From a virus: a stretch of DNA of 53,651 nt. Positions 53,430 to 53,651 of this stretch are shown here, piece after piece. The translations under genes were made by a program, and so were the position numbers. Under the pieces are notes generated by a model that saw nothing but the letters and a program-made list of their open reading frames with translations, was not told where the DNA came from and made no database searches. The DNA lies in IMG/VR virus record IMGVR_UViG_3300046837_000247, positions 1 through 53,651 of that record; one strand, written 5' to 3'. The stretch's first letter is position 1, and every line of letters starts with the position of its first letter.

Positions 53430-53651
53430 TGGGCGGGGTGCACCTACGTAATCGCACCTGGGAGTGTGAGGAGACAGGGATGGTGGTGCGGCGGTGCTCG
53501 CGCTGCGAGCAGGTCAAGGTGCTGCAGGAGTTCGGAGACCAAAGCAGGCCGGGCATCTGTTCCGATTGCCGCATGGCGTACTACCGCGCCCTGCGCCGGG
53601 CCGGGCGGATCAAGCCGAAGGAGAAAGAGAAGGAGCGGCTACGACGCAAAG
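53429..53651 (+). CDS. Zinc-finger/HTH protein, 5' part (continues at base 3)
   Basis: Starts at ATG 53429, overlapping the previous TAA by one base. It encodes VRRCSRCEQVKVLQEFGDQ and ICSDCR, a four-Cys zinc finger, then a Lys/Arg/Glu helix. In the repeat 53550-53651 the residue after CSDCR is Met here but Lys at the left copy. The C-terminal HTH lies at 3-596. Confidence 0.8.
   Translation, partial: MGGVHLRNRTWECEETGMVVRRCSRCEQVKVLQEFGDQSRPGICSDCRMAYYRALRRAGRIKPKEKEKERLRRK
53550..53651. repeat. Terminal direct repeat, right copy
   Basis: Matches bases 1-102 except T at 53574 (A at 25). See left copy. The difference may mark two sequence variants in the sample or an assembly-end error. Confidence 0.9.

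Noticed and set aside
1-53651. tRNA genes or CRISPR arrays
   Set aside because: No T-loop-like sequence with a plausible cloverleaf and no spaced direct-repeat array were seen by eye.

Overview
This window is one complete, high-GC genome of a tailed, siphovirus-type phage, closed on itself. The last 102 bases (53550-53651) repeat the first 102 with one mismatch, and a gene that starts at 53429 continues in frame at base 3, so the true circle is about 53,549 bp. Very high GC, GTG starts, leaderless promoters of the TANNNT type, and families common in actinophages (MuF fused to portal, a TIGR04338-like metallohydrolase, an XF1762-like protein, a Gp37-like tail protein) suggest an actinobacterial host. 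That host call is inference.

Layout. (1) 53.4 kb through the origin to 5.7 kb: about 20 tightly overlapping small plus-strand genes, including several zinc-ribbon proteins, a MazG-like pyrophosphohydrolase and a C5 cytosine methyltransferase. (2) 5.7-24 kb: packaging and head genes. These are small and large terminase, accessory genes, a 1153-residue portal-MuF protein ending in a putative ADP-ribosyltransferase-like domain, the prohead protease, a major capsid protein with a built-in scaffold domain, two capsid-associated proteins carrying Ig-like insertions, and head-tail connectors. Four minus-strand genes interrupt this block, two of them HNH endonucleases. (3) 24.4-39.5 kb: tail genes. 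These are gpG/gpGT chaperones, a tape measure carrying two wall-hydrolase domains, a Dit-like protein, a 22-residue-repeat fibre, a virion esterase, a tail glycosidase and a receptor-binding protein. (4) 39.6-46.1 kb: lysis and wall module. It has small membrane proteins, a lipobox lysozyme, an NlpC/P60 peptidase, a second glycosidase, a holin candidate, a papain-like peptidase, an RCC1-type propeller and a secreted 3D-domain protein, and ends at a strong hairpin terminator. (5) 46.4-53.4 kb: regulators, RecT, a Cas4-like nuclease, HNH proteins, endonuclease VII and small genes.

No DNA polymerase, primase, helicase, integrase or repressor is recognisable. Replication probably uses host enzymes plus the phage recombination set.

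Two classes of gene start stand out: a start-associated repeat (extended -10, then AACCCAAACCC, then Shine-Dalgarno) before at least five genes, and leaderless starts with TANNNT exactly seven bases before the start codon. Other highlights are the portal-MuF-ART fusion, at least eight predicted wall- or glycan-active domains between 25 and 46 kb, and a run of three consecutive genes (49.9-51.1 kb) whose coding frame switches mid-gene.
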